Assembly (NCBI RefSeq): GCF_014698145.1
Contig: NZ_JACJSM010000030.1
Coordinates: forward strand, 1 to 58,422
Source: Oscillatoria sp. FACHB-1406
Lineage (GTDB): Bacteria; Cyanobacteriota; Cyanobacteriia; Cyanobacteriales; Spirulinaceae
Length of the DNA stretch: 58,422 bases
Direction: 5' to 3'
Positions 1-9,606 of the stretch are shown piece after piece. Each line of letters opens with the position of its first letter. The stretch's first letter is position 1. Below the pieces are notes generated by a model that was given only the letters and a program-made list of their open reading frames with translations, had not been told where the DNA came from and made no database searches. The position numbers were made by a program, and so were the translations under genes.

Positions 1-641
1 GCGATAGGTCTTTCTCCCACCGGACTCCACACTTTTCTGAGAATCGGTTTTAAGCCGACCCTATGTTCATCAAAAAACCAGACATCTATTTCTGCTTCTG
101 GATACTGTTGTTTTAGTTTTTGAACTTTTGACGGGAGGTTTTGTCTGAATTCTTTCTGTTCAATAACATCTCCTTTTTTATGTTTTGGTCTCGGTCTCTG
201 ACAGGAGTATCCGAGCTTTTTTAGGTAATCCCATCCTCTCTGCTCCCAAACTTTTTCGACACAGTTTTCTTGGGCTATCCAGCGAGCTACTTTTGGACCC
301 GTCCAAACTCCTCCGTCTGCCGGTCTTGATTCTAATTCTTTTGCTAATTTTTCAAGTTGTTGGTCAGTTAATAAAGGTTTTTTCCCTCCTCTAACTCTTA
401 AAGTCTTATTTTTTAAGTTTTTGACCCCTTCTTCACCTAATTCGTTATACTTTTTCAGGATTTCTTTACCATAGTTATAATTTATTCCTACGGCGAGTGC
501 AGCATTTTTGACTGTCCATCCCTGAGAAACTTTCCACAGTAAATGCCATCTTCTTGATTCTACTGGGTCTTGATTTTTCAAATATTTACTTTTCAGTTCA
601 TCTGAACTAAAGTGAGGGGCTATATAAGCTTTTTTGGGCAT
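1..641 (-). CDS. IS630-family transposase, N-terminal part (cut by window edge)
   Basis: The reverse strand is open from an ATG at 641 to the window edge and gives about 213 residues with no stop. The N-terminal third resembles the helix-turn-helix DNA-binding region of IS630/Tc1-type transposases (WKVSQGWTVKNAALAVG, then NYGKEILKKYNELGEEG). The last visible part, DVWFFDEHRVGLKPILRKVW, matches the second-Asp region of the DDE catalytic domain. The third acidic residue would lie beyond position 1. These enzymes cut and paste IS630 elements into TA dinucleotides. The codon usage is AT-rich and HIP1 is absent. It is incomplete only because the window ends. Family identity is fairly sure; whether it is intact cannot be seen. 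Confidence 0.85.
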   Translation of the reverse strand, partial: MPKKAYIAPHFSSDELKSKYLKNQDPVESRRWHLLWKVSQGWTVKNAALAVGINYNYGKEILKKYNELGEEGVKNLKNKTLRVRGGKKPLLTDQQLEKLAKELESRPADGGVWTGPKVARWIAQENCVEKVWEQRGWDYLKKLGYSCQRPRPKHKKGDVIEQKEFRQNLPSKVQKLKQQYPEAEIDVWFFDEHRVGLKPILRKVWSPVGERPI

Positions 642-781
642 TTTTAGGGATTTAAATGATTTTAATTTAATCTTATCCTTGTTCGTAGGTCTTGACAATC
701 GGATTTGGTATAAGGAGTGTTACTGACTGTGTTTGTCTCGCGATTTTCGCTGCGGCGATCGCGAATTTTGAATATGTCTTT

Positions 782-881
782 ATACCAATTCCCAATCGCG
801 ATGCACTAAATTTTTTGCTGTAGGGGCATAACAATGTTATGCCCTCTTCGGGAATCGTGCAAAATTCATGAGAATTGGTAT
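782..881. repeat. 100-bp MITE-like element with inner GTAG-headed palindrome
   Basis: The element begins ATACCAATT and ends AATTGGTAT, a 9-bp terminal inverted repeat. Inside it (820-844) is GTAG followed by GGGCATAAC-aat-GTTATGCCC. A second element of exactly the same length, with the same ends and the same internal palindrome, lies at 14676-14775. Both share the segments gcactaaa before the palindrome and gtgcaaaat after it. No coding capacity is visible. It looks like a non-autonomous mobile element. Confidence 0.7.
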
Positions 882-888
882 TATAGAT

Positions 889-918
889 GGTGCGTTACGC
901 TTCGCTAACGCACCCTAC
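889..918 (-). repeat. REP-like palindrome, GTAG head plus GGTGCGTTA/TAACGCACC stem
   Basis: Read on the minus strand this is GTAG followed by GGTGCGTTA, an 8-nt loop gcgaagcg, and TAACGCACC. A near-identical copy is at 34227-34256. The tetranucleotide head plus hairpin is the architecture of REP sequences handled by RAYT transposases, one of which is encoded at 44095-44670. Confidence 0.65.
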
Positions 919-930
919 TTGGCTCAATTA

Positions 931-2556
931 TCAATTATTACTTAAAACATCGATCGCGGATCTCGGATAGGCTTTTAGCATTTCTACCGCCCGATAAACA
1001 TACCAAACCTCCGTCACTGCACCGCCGCGCATTTGCGGAACCGTCCCAATTTCTTCAAAACGGCTGAAATAAGCGCTAAACTCCTGCGTCAGTTCGGGCA
1101 TTTCATGAAACCGTTTTAACGTAACATACAGCCCATCTTTCCCTAAAAATTGCTCCGGTTTCGTCCAAGAAGCAAAACCGCGCATATCTTCGCTAAAACA
1201 AACGATGGGAATCGGTTTAAGCGGGATTAAAGCCATGCCAAGAAATCCGCCCAGATAATAAGCATTAGTCGCTACAAAACTGGCTTCGGTTAAGGCTTTT
1301 TGGAGGGTTGGATTAGTCTCGAAACCGCGCTGCAACTGTTTGGTATCGATTAACTCGCGCGAGGGATCGCTTTCTGGGGCGATGAAACCGCCAAACAGCG
1401 CGTACTGACTGGGTTTTTGCAGCGTTCCCAGGTTGAGATGCAACATCAGCAGCAGGATAATCGGCAGCATGAAACAAACCGTTCCCCATAACCACCGTTG
1501 CGTTTGCCGTCGCGCTTGTTGTTCCCAAAGAACCGCGCGATCGCCGAGAATTAAGGTTAAGCCCCAAAATCCCGGCATCGGCCATCCAGCTAAAATTTGC
1601 GTCTTCCCGCCCAAGAGAATGAAACCGAGGGCAATCGGTAAGGATACGCAGAGAATCAGTAAGTATTTATCGCGAGTTTCTCGCTCGGCGGCGGGAAATT
1701 GAGAAGTAATAATTCGCTTAGTTGCCTGAAAGCTAGTCCAGCACAGGGGAATTCCCATTGTGGGAAACAAGTACGCAATTGTACTGAGGAAAACGAGGAA
1801 AGCGTTGAGAGGGTTATAAGGTGCGGGGGGAGTATTGGTTTTTGGGTCGAAACGCGAGGAGAGTTGGAAGCGGAAGGAAACCCAATCGTGCTGCCAGTTC
1901 CAATACCAGAGTGGGAAGAGGGTGAGAAGCAGGAGGGCAAGGGAAAGGGCAGTCCAAGGCGAGAAGAGGGCGCGGCGGTGGCGATCGCTCGTTACAGCAA
2001 AAACCACGAGTCCGAAGCCCAGCAAAAAGCCATGATATTTCCCTAAAATCGTTAAACCGACGAGAATTCCGAGTAAGGCGAGGCGATAGCTGGGGCGATA
2101 TTCCGGTACTTTTTCGGCAGGAGCGGGGGAAAGTGGGAAGAATTCGCAGGCGGCACAGTATAAACTCGCAGTCCAGAAGAAAATGAGGGGGTTGTCCGGC
2201 AGGGTGAGGATGCCAAAACCGACAGTAAAGATGGGGATAACGGAGGCAATTGCGATCGCCCATTGTGCCGCTTTTCGACCGAACAAACGCGCCCCCGTTA
2301 AGTACAACAGCGCCAAACTCGCCGTATAAAGCAGCAGCGGACCAATCCGCAGGGTAAATTGAGATACCGCGCCCGTTAGCCAAACGCCGAACCCCGTTGT
2401 CAGTGCGACGAGTACGGGATGGTCGAAATAACTCCAGTCGAGATGCAAGCTATAGAGGTAGTAATAGGCTTCATCGAAGCCGGGATAGAGCCAGTAAGCG
2501 ACAAGAGAACGAAAAATGAGTCCGCCGATTAACCAACGGGCGAGGATTGTTAGCAA
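931..2556 (-). CDS. ArnT/PMT-like membrane glycosyltransferase (GT39/GT83-type)
   Basis: This 541-residue protein is an integral-membrane lipid-linked sugar transferase of the ArnT/protein-mannosyltransferase superfamily. The N-terminal membrane segment is followed by YPGFDEAYYYLYS, in which the Asp-Glu pair sits in the first extracytoplasmic loop where the catalytic acid of this fold is found. A dozen or so hydrophobic segments follow, and a soluble domain lies at the C-terminus (about 430-541). Such enzymes transfer a sugar from a polyprenyl-phosphate donor to lipid or protein acceptors at the outer face of the membrane. The acceptor cannot be inferred. The stop codon lies in a short run of AATTATCA-type repeat. 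A 195-residue hypothetical gene lies 86 bp upstream on the same strand. Confidence 0.8.
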   Translation of the reverse strand: MLTILARWLIGGLIFRSLVAYWLYPGFDEAYYYLYSLHLDWSYFDHPVLVALTTGFGVWLTGAVSQFTLRIGPLLLYTASLALLYLTGARLFGRKAAQWAIAIASVIPIFTVGFGILTLPDNPLIFFWTASLYCAACEFFPLSPAPAEKVPEYRPSYRLALLGILVGLTILGKYHGFLLGFGLVVFAVTSDRHRRALFSPWTALSLALLLLTLFPLWYWNWQHDWVSFRFQLSSRFDPKTNTPPAPYNPLNAFLVFLSTIAYLFPTMGIPLCWTSFQATKRIITSQFPAAERETRDKYLLILCVSLPIALGFILLGGKTQILAGWPMPGFWGLTLILGDRAVLWEQQARRQTQRWLWGTVCFMLPIILLLMLHLNLGTLQKPSQYALFGGFIAPESDPSRELIDTKQLQRGFETNPTLQKALTEASFVATNAYYLGGFLGMALIPLKPIPIVCFSEDMRGFASWTKPEQFLGKDGLYVTLKRFHEMPELTQEFSAYFSRFEEIGTVPQMRGGAVTEVWYVYRAVEMLKAYPRSAIDVLSNN

Positions 2557-2642
2557 CTTGGAATTGGAAATTAAGGGATTGGCTAAAACTGTACCATTTG
2601 CCGCTTCAAAGCTAAAACCGCGCGATCGCAGACTGATTGCCT

Positions 2643-3230
2643 TTAATCGAGCGGTTCGTTTTCAATATAAACCAAAGCGTAGCGAGCGACCTTCATGGTA
2701 TAGCGAGCTTGTTCGATCGCGGACAACTGTTCCCAAGCGACGGGTTCGGCTTCCGGTTGCGCTCCCGAACGCATGGCGTGGGCCAGCGGACGCGCAAACA
2801 CATACAAATCCTCTTCTGCCCAATTCGATAATAACGGTTGAACGCAATTAACGAGTTGCTCGGCGGGTGAGAGCGAAGCTGAGAAGATCGTTCGAGCGCG
2901 AGTGGCAATCGTCTCTAAAAATTCGTGAGGAACGCACTCGCCAAAGCGTTCTAAGAGCGATTTGCGAACCGATCGAATCTCTAACGACGACCAAGCGCGC
3001 TCCGTGCAAGCGAAAAAACTGTCGGTTTGAAACGCGATGTCCCAGTCCTCCGACGCTTCCACGCCTGCAAGTTCTGCTTCGGTGCGATCGAAATAAGCTT
3101 CTGCATCGGGATCGGTTGGATTCCAGGGATAAGCTATCTCATCCCGCACCAGCAGTTCTAGTAATTCGTCGCGAATTTCGCAAGTGCGATTTGCAACAGA
3201 CTTTCCGGTATTGATGAATTGATTGGACAT
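2643..3230 (-). CDS. conserved hypothetical protein
   Basis: This is a 195-residue soluble, acidic protein that I do not assign to a family. The start is well supported: AGGAGG (about 3237-3242) precedes the ATG at 3230 by about seven bases. The sequence has no signal peptide or membrane segment. It looks largely helical, with many Glu and Arg and a short aromatic-rich C-terminus (MKVARYALVYIENE). It may be cotranscribed with the downstream membrane glycosyltransferase. It is probably real because of the strong ribosome-binding site and GC-rich codon use like its neighbours. Confidence 0.7.
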   Translation of the reverse strand: MSNQFINTGKSVANRTCEIRDELLELLVRDEIAYPWNPTDPDAEAYFDRTEAELAGVEASEDWDIAFQTDSFFACTERAWSSLEIRSVRKSLLERFGECVPHEFLETIATRARTIFSASLSPAEQLVNCVQPLLSNWAEEDLYVFARPLAHAMRSGAQPEAEPVAWEQLSAIEQARYTMKVARYALVYIENEPLD

Positions 3231-3657
3231 AATACTCCTCCTGCGTGACCTTAGATGCCCCCCAACTGGCTACCGATAGATACACGACCGCCTCCCCCAG
3301 TTCCGAACAAATCAATTACTTTTTTACCTTGAATTTCTTTGCCCGAAGCTCGAGCGATCGCACTCCCCTTATCCTCTACTGATTTCCTTCAAATTTCAAC
3401 TCCTAAACTAAGCCCAATTAGTGTAGCTTTTATCCGGAGGATTAAAGACCGCCTCGAGGGGGATATATAGCGCTACTTGCCTGATAATGAGCGGTACTAA
3501 AAAGCTGAAGCCTTGATTGGTGGGCGCTGCCCACCCTACCGAATTGTCCTAACGTATGGGCGTAGCGCTATAACCTCGCTTTTCTCGCCTGTGTCTTAAT
3601 TCCGGCGGTTGAGTTGCCTTTGCAGCGAGATCGCGAGACTCTAACGGGGGGTGAATT
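3231..3657. other. intergenic region with one REP
   Basis: No coding frame or RNA family was recognised in these 427 bases. It contains the GGTGGGC-gct-GCCCACC palindrome at 3519-3539 and one HIP1-like GCGATCGC straddling 3354-3361. The part next to 3230 should carry the promoter of the hypothetical gene, but I see no convincing -35/-10 pair. Confidence 0.5.
3519..3539 (-). repeat. REP-like palindrome, GTAG head plus GGTGGGC/GCCCACC stem
   Basis: Read on the minus strand it is GTAG, then a perfect 7-bp stem GGTGGGC/GCCCACC around a 3-nt loop. Further copies are at 25948, 43858, 44019 and 52346. Confidence 0.65.
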
Positions 3658-4776
3658 CTACGCTTCGATCGCGACTAAATTATCGCGATGGACGACGGTT
3701 TCCGCCCCCATATAGCCCAGTATTTCCGGAATGCGATCGGAATGTTGCCCCTGAATTTGCCGCACTTCCGCGCTCGTATAGTTCGTCAATCCTCGCGCGA
3801 TTTCTACCCCTTGGGGATCGCAGAGTACCACAGCATCGGAAGCGAGGAATTCGCCCTCCACGCGCGTAATTCCAGCCGCTAGGAGCGATTTTCCGCCCCG
3901 CGCGATCGCTTTAACCGCCCCCGCATCGAGGTAAAGTTTGCCGCGCGCGACTAATCCGTAGGCAATCCAACGCTTGCGGGCGTTGGTAGGGCGGGGTTGC
4001 GGCTCAAATTGCGTGCCGATCGCTTCCCCTTGTAAAATCTTCTCGATATTTTCCGGTTGTTTGCCGTGACAAATCGCCACTCGCACCCCCGCACTGGTGG
4101 CAATGCGCGCGGCGGAGAGTTTCGTTGCCATACCGCCCGTTCCCCACTGCGAACCGCTACTCCCCGCTTCGACTTGCAATTGCGCGAGTTCTTCGGCGCT
4201 AACTAACTGGATGGGCTGCGCGTCAGGATTGGCGCGCGGATCGGCTGAGTACAAGCGATCTACATCGGTAAGTAAAAATAACCAATCGGCTCCGATTAAA
4301 CTAGCAACAAGGGCGGAAAGGGTGTCGTTATCGCCGAATTTCAGTTGCAGTTCTTCGACGGCGACGGTATCGTTTTCGTTGACGATGGGGACGACACCGA
4401 GTTCTAAGAGGGCAGCGAAGGTATTTTTGGCGTTGATGTAGGAACTGCGCTCTACTAAATCCCGCCGCGTTAATAGGACTTGCGCGATCGGGAGGTTTAA
4501 ACTGGTGAAGAGGTCGTCGTAAATGCGGATTAAGCGCCCCTGTCCGACGGCTGCGACAGCTTGTTTGAGGGCGATTTGTTGGGGACGTTCGCTCAGGTTG
4601 AGACGGGCGCAACCCACGCCTACTGCACCGGAGGAAACGAGGACGACGCGATCGCCATTGGCTTGAAGTTGGGCAATGGTTTCGACTAACATCGCGATCG
4701 CGGATAGCGCTAACTGTCCGTCCCGCGTCAAACTGGACGTTCCAATCTTAATAACTAGCGTTCGTGTCAACATCAT
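3658..4776 (-). CDS. proB: glutamate 5-kinase
   Basis: ProB phosphorylates glutamate to gamma-glutamyl phosphate, the first step of proline synthesis. The amino-acid kinase domain is clear: [10 protein letters not shown] near the N-terminus, [24 protein letters not shown], and [11 protein letters not shown] followed by [12 protein letters not shown], which binds glutamate and ATP. A PUA domain occupies roughly the last 110 residues (from KRWIAYGL on), as in long-form ProB. I start at the paired ATG codons at 4776/4773. The longer frame would need a TTG at 4803, and its extra residues are encoded by AGTAATTCGTAATTA-like repeat sequence, so it is unlikely. The rest of the proline pathway (proA, proC) is not in the window. 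Confidence 0.93.
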   Translation of the reverse strand: MMLTRTLVIKIGTSSLTRDGQLALSAIAMLVETIAQLQANGDRVVLVSSGAVGVGCARLNLSERPQQIALKQAVAAVGQGRLIRIYDDLFTSLNLPIAQVLLTRRDLVERSSYINAKNTFAALLELGVVPIVNENDTVAVEELQLKFGDNDTLSALVASLIGADWLFLLTDVDRLYSADPRANPDAQPIQLVSAEELAQLQVEAGSSGSQWGTGGMATKLSAARIATSAGVRVAICHGKQPENIEKILQGEAIGTQFEPQPRPTNARKRWIAYGLVARGKLYLDAGAVKAIARGGKSLLAAGITRVEGEFLASDAVVLCDPQGVEIARGLTNYTSAEVRQIQGQHSDRIPEILGYMGAETVVHRDNLVAIEA

Positions 4777-4882
4777 TAGTAGTTCGTAATTATTACCCCA
4801 CAACGGTCATCGGGGGTTTGAATATCGTTGTTTGAGATTTATCTACTTTTCCCGAATTAAAATTAGTTGCTCTATGACCTAA

Positions 4883-4924
4883 AATTACGAATTACGAATT
4901 ACGAATTACGAATTACGAATTATT
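4883..4924. repeat. heptanucleotide tandem array (AATTACG)
   Basis: About five perfect AATTACG units followed by a decayed one, just beyond the stop codon of the yqeG-like gene that ends at 4931. It belongs to the short tandem repeats typical of filamentous cyanobacteria. Confidence 0.85.
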
Positions 4925-4930
4925 TGGTCA

Positions 4931-5476
4931 TTATCGACGATGGGGTGGGTGAAGTCTGTGATTGCCGTGGGCAAGCGTCACGCCTAACAACTCAGACACT
5001 AACACTTCCATGTTTCGCAGGGCGTGGGAAGGAACTTTCAAGGGATCCACCATCGGTTCGACTAAGATCGAAAACATCCCCAAGCGATTCCCCGCTAGCA
5101 CGTCGGTGAACAAGCGATCGCCCACCATTGCCACTCGTTCCACGGGTAAATTCATCTCTGCCACAGCCTGCCGCAACTTCCGCCGCGAAGGTTTGCGCGC
5201 CCCGGTAATGTAGGGTAAATCCAAGGCTTGCGCGATTCTACCGATGCGATTTTCACTGAGGTTATTGCTGACTAACCATAACGGGACGGTATCCCGCAAT
5301 TGCGTTACCCACTCGATCACTTCAGGTGAAACCTCCCGTTTTCTGAGGGGAACGAGGGTTTCATCGACATCTAACACTAATCCTTTGAGGTGATATTTTT
5401 GTAAGATTTCGGGTGTTAAATCAATGACGGGACCGCCGAGAACGAGGTTGGGTTGTAAGTGGATTTTTAGAGCCAT
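4931..5476 (-). CDS. YqeG-family HAD IIIA-type phosphatase
   Basis: A 181-residue haloacid-dehalogenase-type phosphatase. The nucleophile motif is LDVDETL (DxDxT), motif II is probably WLVSNN, and the C-terminal acidic motif is GDRLFTD. This is the order seen in the YqeG/GEP4 family, which includes phosphatidylglycerophosphate phosphatases and uncharacterised bacterial members. It may act in phosphatidylglycerol synthesis, important for thylakoids, but that is inference. I start at the ATG at 5476 (MALKIHLQPN). The twelve extra upstream codons come from an AATTGACAATTGATAGTTGAC repeat and do not resemble protein. It follows mltG on the same strand, separated by repeats. Confidence 0.85.
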   Translation of the reverse strand: MALKIHLQPNLVLGGPVIDLTPEILQKYHLKGLVLDVDETLVPLRKREVSPEVIEWVTQLRDTVPLWLVSNNLSENRIGRIAQALDLPYITGARKPSRRKLRQAVAEMNLPVERVAMVGDRLFTDVLAGNRLGMFSILVEPMVDPLKVPSHALRNMEVLVSELLGVTLAHGNHRLHPPHRR

Positions 5477-5587
5477 TTTTATAATTGATAATTGACAATT
5501 GATAGTTGACAATTAATAAATATTTGAGGGATAAGCATTTAAGTTTAGGTTAAAATTTAGGATTATGCGGTAATGAAATTGATGATT

Positions 5588-5695
5588 TATTGTCCATTGT
5601 CCATTATCAATATACCACCTCTTCGTTATCCATTATCCATTATCAATTACCACCTCTTCGTTATCCATTATCCATTATCAATTATCAATTATTTT
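5588..5695. repeat. heptanucleotide array with a 35-bp (5x7) higher-order repeat
   Basis: Variants of TCCATTA and TCAATTA run through this interval. A 35-bp unit beginning TACCACCTC starts at 5613 and again at 5648, so the period is five heptamers. The mltG stop codon (5685-5687) lies inside the array. Confidence 0.85.
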
Positions 5696-6755
5696 GTTGT
5701 TTCTGAAGCGCTTGTTTGGCAATTTCATTCTCTTGCTGCGTTTTCGTGAATAAGTGCGTACCGTCGGGACGAGTCACGAAGAAACGATAGGGAGTGAGGG
5801 GAGGAGAAAGGGCCGCTTGTAGGCTGGCTAAACCGGGACTCGCGATCGGTGCGGGTGGCAGACCGGGTTTAAGATAAGTATTATAAGGCGAGTCTACCTG
5901 TATTTGTTCGGCAGTTAAGGACTTTTCTGGCGCTTGTTGAATGCCTAAAATATATTCTACGGTCGGATCGGACTCGAGTTTCAATCCTTCGCGCAAACGT
6001 CCTGCAAATACCCCAGCTAAGGTGAGGCGTTCTTCTTCGACTGCGGTTTCTTTTTGCACGAGACTAGCAAGCGTTACCCAGTCTAATAAGCTCGGTTTAT
6101 TTTTTCCTTGTAGCTGTTGGTACTGAGGCAGTGCTACTTTTTGGAAGCGATCGAGCATCATATCGATCGCTTGTTTGGGCGTAAGGCGATCGCTCTTAAT
6201 TTCGTAGGTATCGGGAAATAAAAATCCTTCCAAATGCGGTAAATTGGCGGGCAACCAAGGGTATTTATCGCGCGGAATTTGTCGCACGGCATTGAGAAAA
6301 TCCTGTTCGCTGAAATAGCCTGCTGCCGCAAATTCTATCGCCATTTGGCGGTAGGATTGTCCCGGCGTAACGGTAAAGCTAAGGCGCACGGATTCTCCGC
6401 GCCAAATTTTATCCGCGATCGCCACTAAAGAATCTTGGGGCGAAAGGCGGTAAACTCCGGGCTGAAAACCGCCTTCTTTTCGCAGCTTCAGCCAAGAAGC
6501 CCACAATTTCCAAGCGACATCCGAGCGAATTAAACCCACCGCTTTAAGATCGCTACCGAGTTGGGGAATGGAAGTGCCTTTGGGAACGGTAATTTGGAGA
6601 ATATCGGCGGGGGCATTGCGCAAAGCGTCTTCTCGAGCCGTCGGCGCGATCGCCCAATTCCACCACGCCCACCCCTGCCAGCCGCAAAAAATTAGCGCCA
6701 GCGGCAGAACTAAACCGTAGTACGTCCATCTCGAAATACGTGCGGTAGAATTCAC
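5685..6755 (-). CDS. mltG: endolytic murein transglycosylase MltG (YceG-like)
   Basis: MltG is a membrane-anchored lytic transglycosylase that cleaves nascent glycan strands and so ends peptidoglycan chain growth. One N-terminal membrane helix (YGLVLPLALIFCGW) is followed by a LysM-like subdomain (ITVPKGTSIPQLGSDL) and the YceG catalytic domain. The catalytic Glu lies in ASLVQKETAVEEER. Other family signatures are LKLESDPTVEYILG and SPYNTYLKPGLPPAPI. No ATG exists near the N-terminus. I chose the GTG at 6755 because GGGAG lies about seven bases upstream; a TTG at 6770 is the alternative. The gene is followed by yqeG and preceded by the DUF3727 gene. Its last codons and stop lie in a heptamer repeat. 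Confidence 0.9.
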   Translation of the reverse strand: MNSTARISRWTYYGLVLPLALIFCGWQGWAWWNWAIAPTAREDALRNAPADILQITVPKGTSIPQLGSDLKAVGLIRSDVAWKLWASWLKLRKEGGFQPGVYRLSPQDSLVAIADKIWRGESVRLSFTVTPGQSYRQMAIEFAAAGYFSEQDFLNAVRQIPRDKYPWLPANLPHLEGFLFPDTYEIKSDRLTPKQAIDMMLDRFQKVALPQYQQLQGKNKPSLLDWVTLASLVQKETAVEEERLTLAGVFAGRLREGLKLESDPTVEYILGIQQAPEKSLTAEQIQVDSPYNTYLKPGLPPAPIASPGLASLQAALSPPLTPYRFFVTRPDGTHLFTKTQQENEIAKQALQKQQNN

Positions 6756-6797
6756 GTTCCCAACTCCCAATTTTGAACTTTAAATGCCCCCATTCGG

Positions 6798-7361
6798 TTA
6801 TTCAAACAACAAATCTTCGATAAAGGGTTGCACTTTCTTAAAGTCTTCTGGCGATAACAGTTCGAGTTTTCCGGAGGATAGCTCTCGAGCGAAAAATAGT
6901 AGGGGAGAAAGGGGAGTATAAATTTCGTATTCCTGTTCGTTATGGAAGAAGGTTGCGAGAAACTGATATTCATCAGTTTCGATGTCTCCCCCATCATTTT
7001 CGACTTCTAAGGTGAGAAGATCGTCTTCATCCACCTCCGGTAATTCTCCAGCGACGGTCAGCGTATAAGCAGCATCTTGAAGCACCAATTCTTGTTCGGC
7101 TAAAACCGCTTTAGCATCGGGGAAAAGTTCTTCGAGTTCTTCGCTATTTTCAATCCAAGTCGCATTGGCGGTTTCTTCCTCACTATCCCAGGCGATAATC
7201 GCGATCGGCGCATCGACAGGCAATAATAAGTGATAAGTCGATCCCTCAATCGAAAAAGAACGTTCGACATAGCAAGAAAGCGATCGCCCCATTTCATCAG
7301 TGAGGGTTACACTTTCGGGACTGGATTGCCCGTTGGATTCAGAAGATGAGTATTGAGTCAT
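6798..7361 (-). CDS. DUF3727-family acidic protein
   Basis: A 187-residue strongly acidic, soluble protein. It matches what I know of the DUF1292/DUF3727 family found in cyanobacteria and plastids: an N-terminal VTLTDEMGRSL strand region, a YHLLLPVDAPIAIIAW core, and a C-terminal FLATFFHNEQEYEIYTPL unit. No catalytic residues are evident and the function is unknown. It lies directly upstream of mltG on the same strand, about 40 bp apart, and the two are probably cotranscribed. The start is a plain ATG at 7361. Confidence 0.8.
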   Translation of the reverse strand: MTQYSSSESNGQSSPESVTLTDEMGRSLSCYVERSFSIEGSTYHLLLPVDAPIAIIAWDSEEETANATWIENSEELEELFPDAKAVLAEQELVLQDAAYTLTVAGELPEVDEDDLLTLEVENDGGDIETDEYQFLATFFHNEQEYEIYTPLSPLLFFARELSSGKLELLSPEDFKKVQPFIEDLLFE

Positions 7362-7435
7362 TCGATGTTGAAGATTTGAGTCGGGAGATGAAGCAGAGGG
7401 ATTACAAGTTTAACGCCCGCTCCCTCTGCGAGCGC

Positions 7436-8275
7436 TCATCCCCCGGAATTAACTGTGAGTCCTTCGCCGAATAAGCAACTGTCAGACAATTCGTAAACGC
7501 TGCGGACATCTGTAAGATTATATTGTAGAGGGGTAATGGTGATATAGTTTTCCCGAATCGCTTGTACGTCTGTCGGAATACAAGAAGGTAGATGTTGGTG
7601 GTCGGGTTGGTCGATTTCTTCAATCGCTTCGCCAGCCAGCCAGTAATAGCTTTTGCCGCGCGGATCGACGCGCTTCTCGAATTGTTCGATGTAGCGGCGC
7701 ACGCCTTGGCGAGCGATAGTCACTCCCGCAACTGCGTCGGGTTTGACGGAGGGGACATTGACATTTAATAGCGTCGTTGTCGGTAAGGGGTTTTTACAGA
7801 GGCGATCGAGCAAATCGATCGCAAAGTTCGCCGCTGTTGGAAATTCTAAGGAATTAAAACCCGCCAAACTGAAGGCAATGCTAGGAATCCCTTCGAGCGA
7901 GCCTTCCATCGCCGCCGAGACGGTTCCCGAATACAGCACGTCCGTCCCTAAATTCGAGCCGTGATTGATCCCGGCTAGGACAAAATCCGGTTGTCTGTCG
8001 AGCAGGGCGTGAAGGCCTAATTTCACGCAATCTGCGGGGGTTCCCGAACAAGACCAGGCCTTGACGTTTGGATGGAACACCGATTCGATCAGATTGGTGC
8101 GAATCGGTTGGTGCAGTGTCAGTCCGTGTCCGGTAGCCGATCGCTCGCCATCGGGACAGACGACAGTAATTTCATGGCCCGCTCGCGCTAAAGTATCGGC
8201 TAAAGTGCGGATTCCTGTGGCAAAGATGCCATCGTCGTTACTGATTAACAAGTTTAAAGGTCTATAGCAAGTCAT
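7436..8275 (-). CDS. surE: 5'/3'-nucleotidase SurE
   Basis: SurE is a metal-dependent phosphatase that removes phosphate from nucleoside 5'- and 3'-monophosphates in the cytoplasm. The metal site ISNDDG lies at about residues 12-17. Further family motifs are [36 protein letters not shown] and LLNVNVP. The length of 279 residues is a little above the usual 250-270. It is divergent from pheS across 326 bp. The ATG at 8275 begins the conserved LLISNDDG block almost at once, so the start is sound. Confidence 0.93.
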   Translation of the reverse strand: MTCYRPLNLLISNDDGIFATGIRTLADTLARAGHEITVVCPDGERSATGHGLTLHQPIRTNLIESVFHPNVKAWSCSGTPADCVKLGLHALLDRQPDFVLAGINHGSNLGTDVLYSGTVSAAMEGSLEGIPSIAFSLAGFNSLEFPTAANFAIDLLDRLCKNPLPTTTLLNVNVPSVKPDAVAGVTIARQGVRRYIEQFEKRVDPRGKSYYWLAGEAIEEIDQPDHQHLPSCIPTDVQAIRENYITITPLQYNLTDVRSVYELSDSCLFGEGLTVNSGG

Positions 8276-8601
8276 GGAAATAGTCTCTCTATTTTTTAAG
8301 GATTGGTACAGTCTTTTTTAAGGGTAATCTCTTTGCCTGAATGGTATGACCCCTCACCCCATTTCTTAAGAAAATACAGGAGTAATTCGAGGGGTTCAGG
8401 GTAAAAATTGACTTTTCAAAAAAAAGATTTATTCAACTGCGAATTATTACCTAAGTAATTTTTACGAGATGCCGTAAATTTTAAATTTTGAATTTTGAGT
8501 TTTGAAATGCCGGTAAACTGGAGTGAGCGAGCCATCGGCAATCTCAATGCAAATTGAGGCGATAGTCACCGATCGCTGATGACCGATACTAGATAACTGC
8601 A
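8276..8601. other. divergent promoter region between surE and pheS
   Basis: The region must hold promoters for both genes, but no convincing -35/-10 pair stands out. A short run of TTTTGAA-type heptamers lies at about 8474-8506. I see no T-box or other known leader upstream of pheS. Confidence 0.4.
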
Positions 8602-9606
8602 ATGATTTCATCCCCGACCGACATCGAAACGCAACTAAGCGAACTGAACCAAGACGCAACCGGCGCGATCGCGGCGGCAGATAACCTCGAGCGCCTCGAA
8701 CAATTGCGCGTCAATTATTTAGGCAAAAAAGGTCAACTCTCGCAGATTCTGCGGGGTATGGGCAAACTCAGCGCTGAAGAACGCCCTCGCATCGGCGCGA
8801 TCGCCAACCAAGTCAAAGATGCCCTGCAAAATAGCCTCGATGCCGCCAAAACGCACCTAGAAGAAGCCGCGATCGCTTCCCAACTCGAAGCCGAAACCCT
8901 CGATGTCACCATGCCGGGAGTCGGTCGCCCCCTCGGTCGCCTCCATCCCCTCAACAGCACCATCGATCGCTTCATCGAAATCTTCCTCGGACTCGGCTAC
9001 ACCGTCGCTGAAGGCCCGGAAATGGAAAGCGAATACTACAACTTTGAAGCCCTTAATACTCCCGCCGACCACCCCGCGCGGGATATGCAGGATACCTTCT
9101 ACCTCCCCAACGGCAATCTCCTGCGGACGCAGACTTCCTCGGTGCAAATCCGCTACATGGAAACCCACGAACCGCCCCTGCGCATCATCGCACCCGGGCG
9201 CGTTTACCGTCGCGATACCGTCGATGCGACTCACTCGGCAGTATTCCATCAAGTCGAGTTACTCGCGATCGACAAAGGTTTAACCTTCACCGATCTTAAA
9301 GGCACGATTAAGGAATTCGTGCGCCAGATGTTTGGCGAAGAACTGCCCATGCTTTTCCGCGCCAGTTACTTTCCCTTCACTGAACCTTCCGCCGAAGTAG
9401 ACGTACAATGGCGCGGCAAATGGCTTGAAGTTGCCGGGTGCGGAATGGTCGATCCCAACGTTCTTAAAGCCGTGGGCTACGATCCCGAAGTTTACTCCGG
9501 TTTTGCTGCCGGTTTTGGGGTCGAACGCTTTGCAATGGTCTTGCATCAAATCGACGATATCCGCCGCCTTTATAACAGCGATTTGCGCTTCTTGCGGCAG
9601 TTCTAA
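8602..9606 (+). CDS. pheS: phenylalanyl-tRNA synthetase alpha subunit
   Basis: PheS is the catalytic subunit of the alpha2-beta2 synthetase that charges tRNA-Phe. The N-terminal coiled coil (about 1-90) contacts tRNA. Class II motifs follow: [20 protein letters not shown], motif 2 near [30 protein letters not shown], and motif 3 [14 protein letters not shown]. The length of 334 residues is typical. The partner pheT is not in the window, so the subunits are unlinked here. A hairpin at 9636-9666 follows the gene. Confidence 0.97.
   Translation: MISSPTDIETQLSELNQDATGAIAAADNLERLEQLRVNYLGKKGQLSQILRGMGKLSAEERPRIGAIANQVKDALQNSLDAAKTHLEEAAIASQLEAETLDVTMPGVGRPLGRLHPLNSTIDRFIEIFLGLGYTVAEGPEMESEYYNFEALNTPADHPARDMQDTFYLPNGNLLRTQTSSVQIRYMETHEPPLRIIAPGRVYRRDTVDATHSAVFHQVELLAIDKGLTFTDLKGTIKEFVRQMFGEELPMLFRASYFPFTEPSAEVDVQWRGKWLEVAGCGMVDPNVLKAVGYDPEVYSGFAAGFGVERFAMVLHQIDDIRRLYNSDLRFLRQF

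Noticed and set aside
185-394. Plus-strand 69-codon frame near the left edge
   Set aside because: It is the complement of the IS630 transposase, whose motifs are clear on the other strand.
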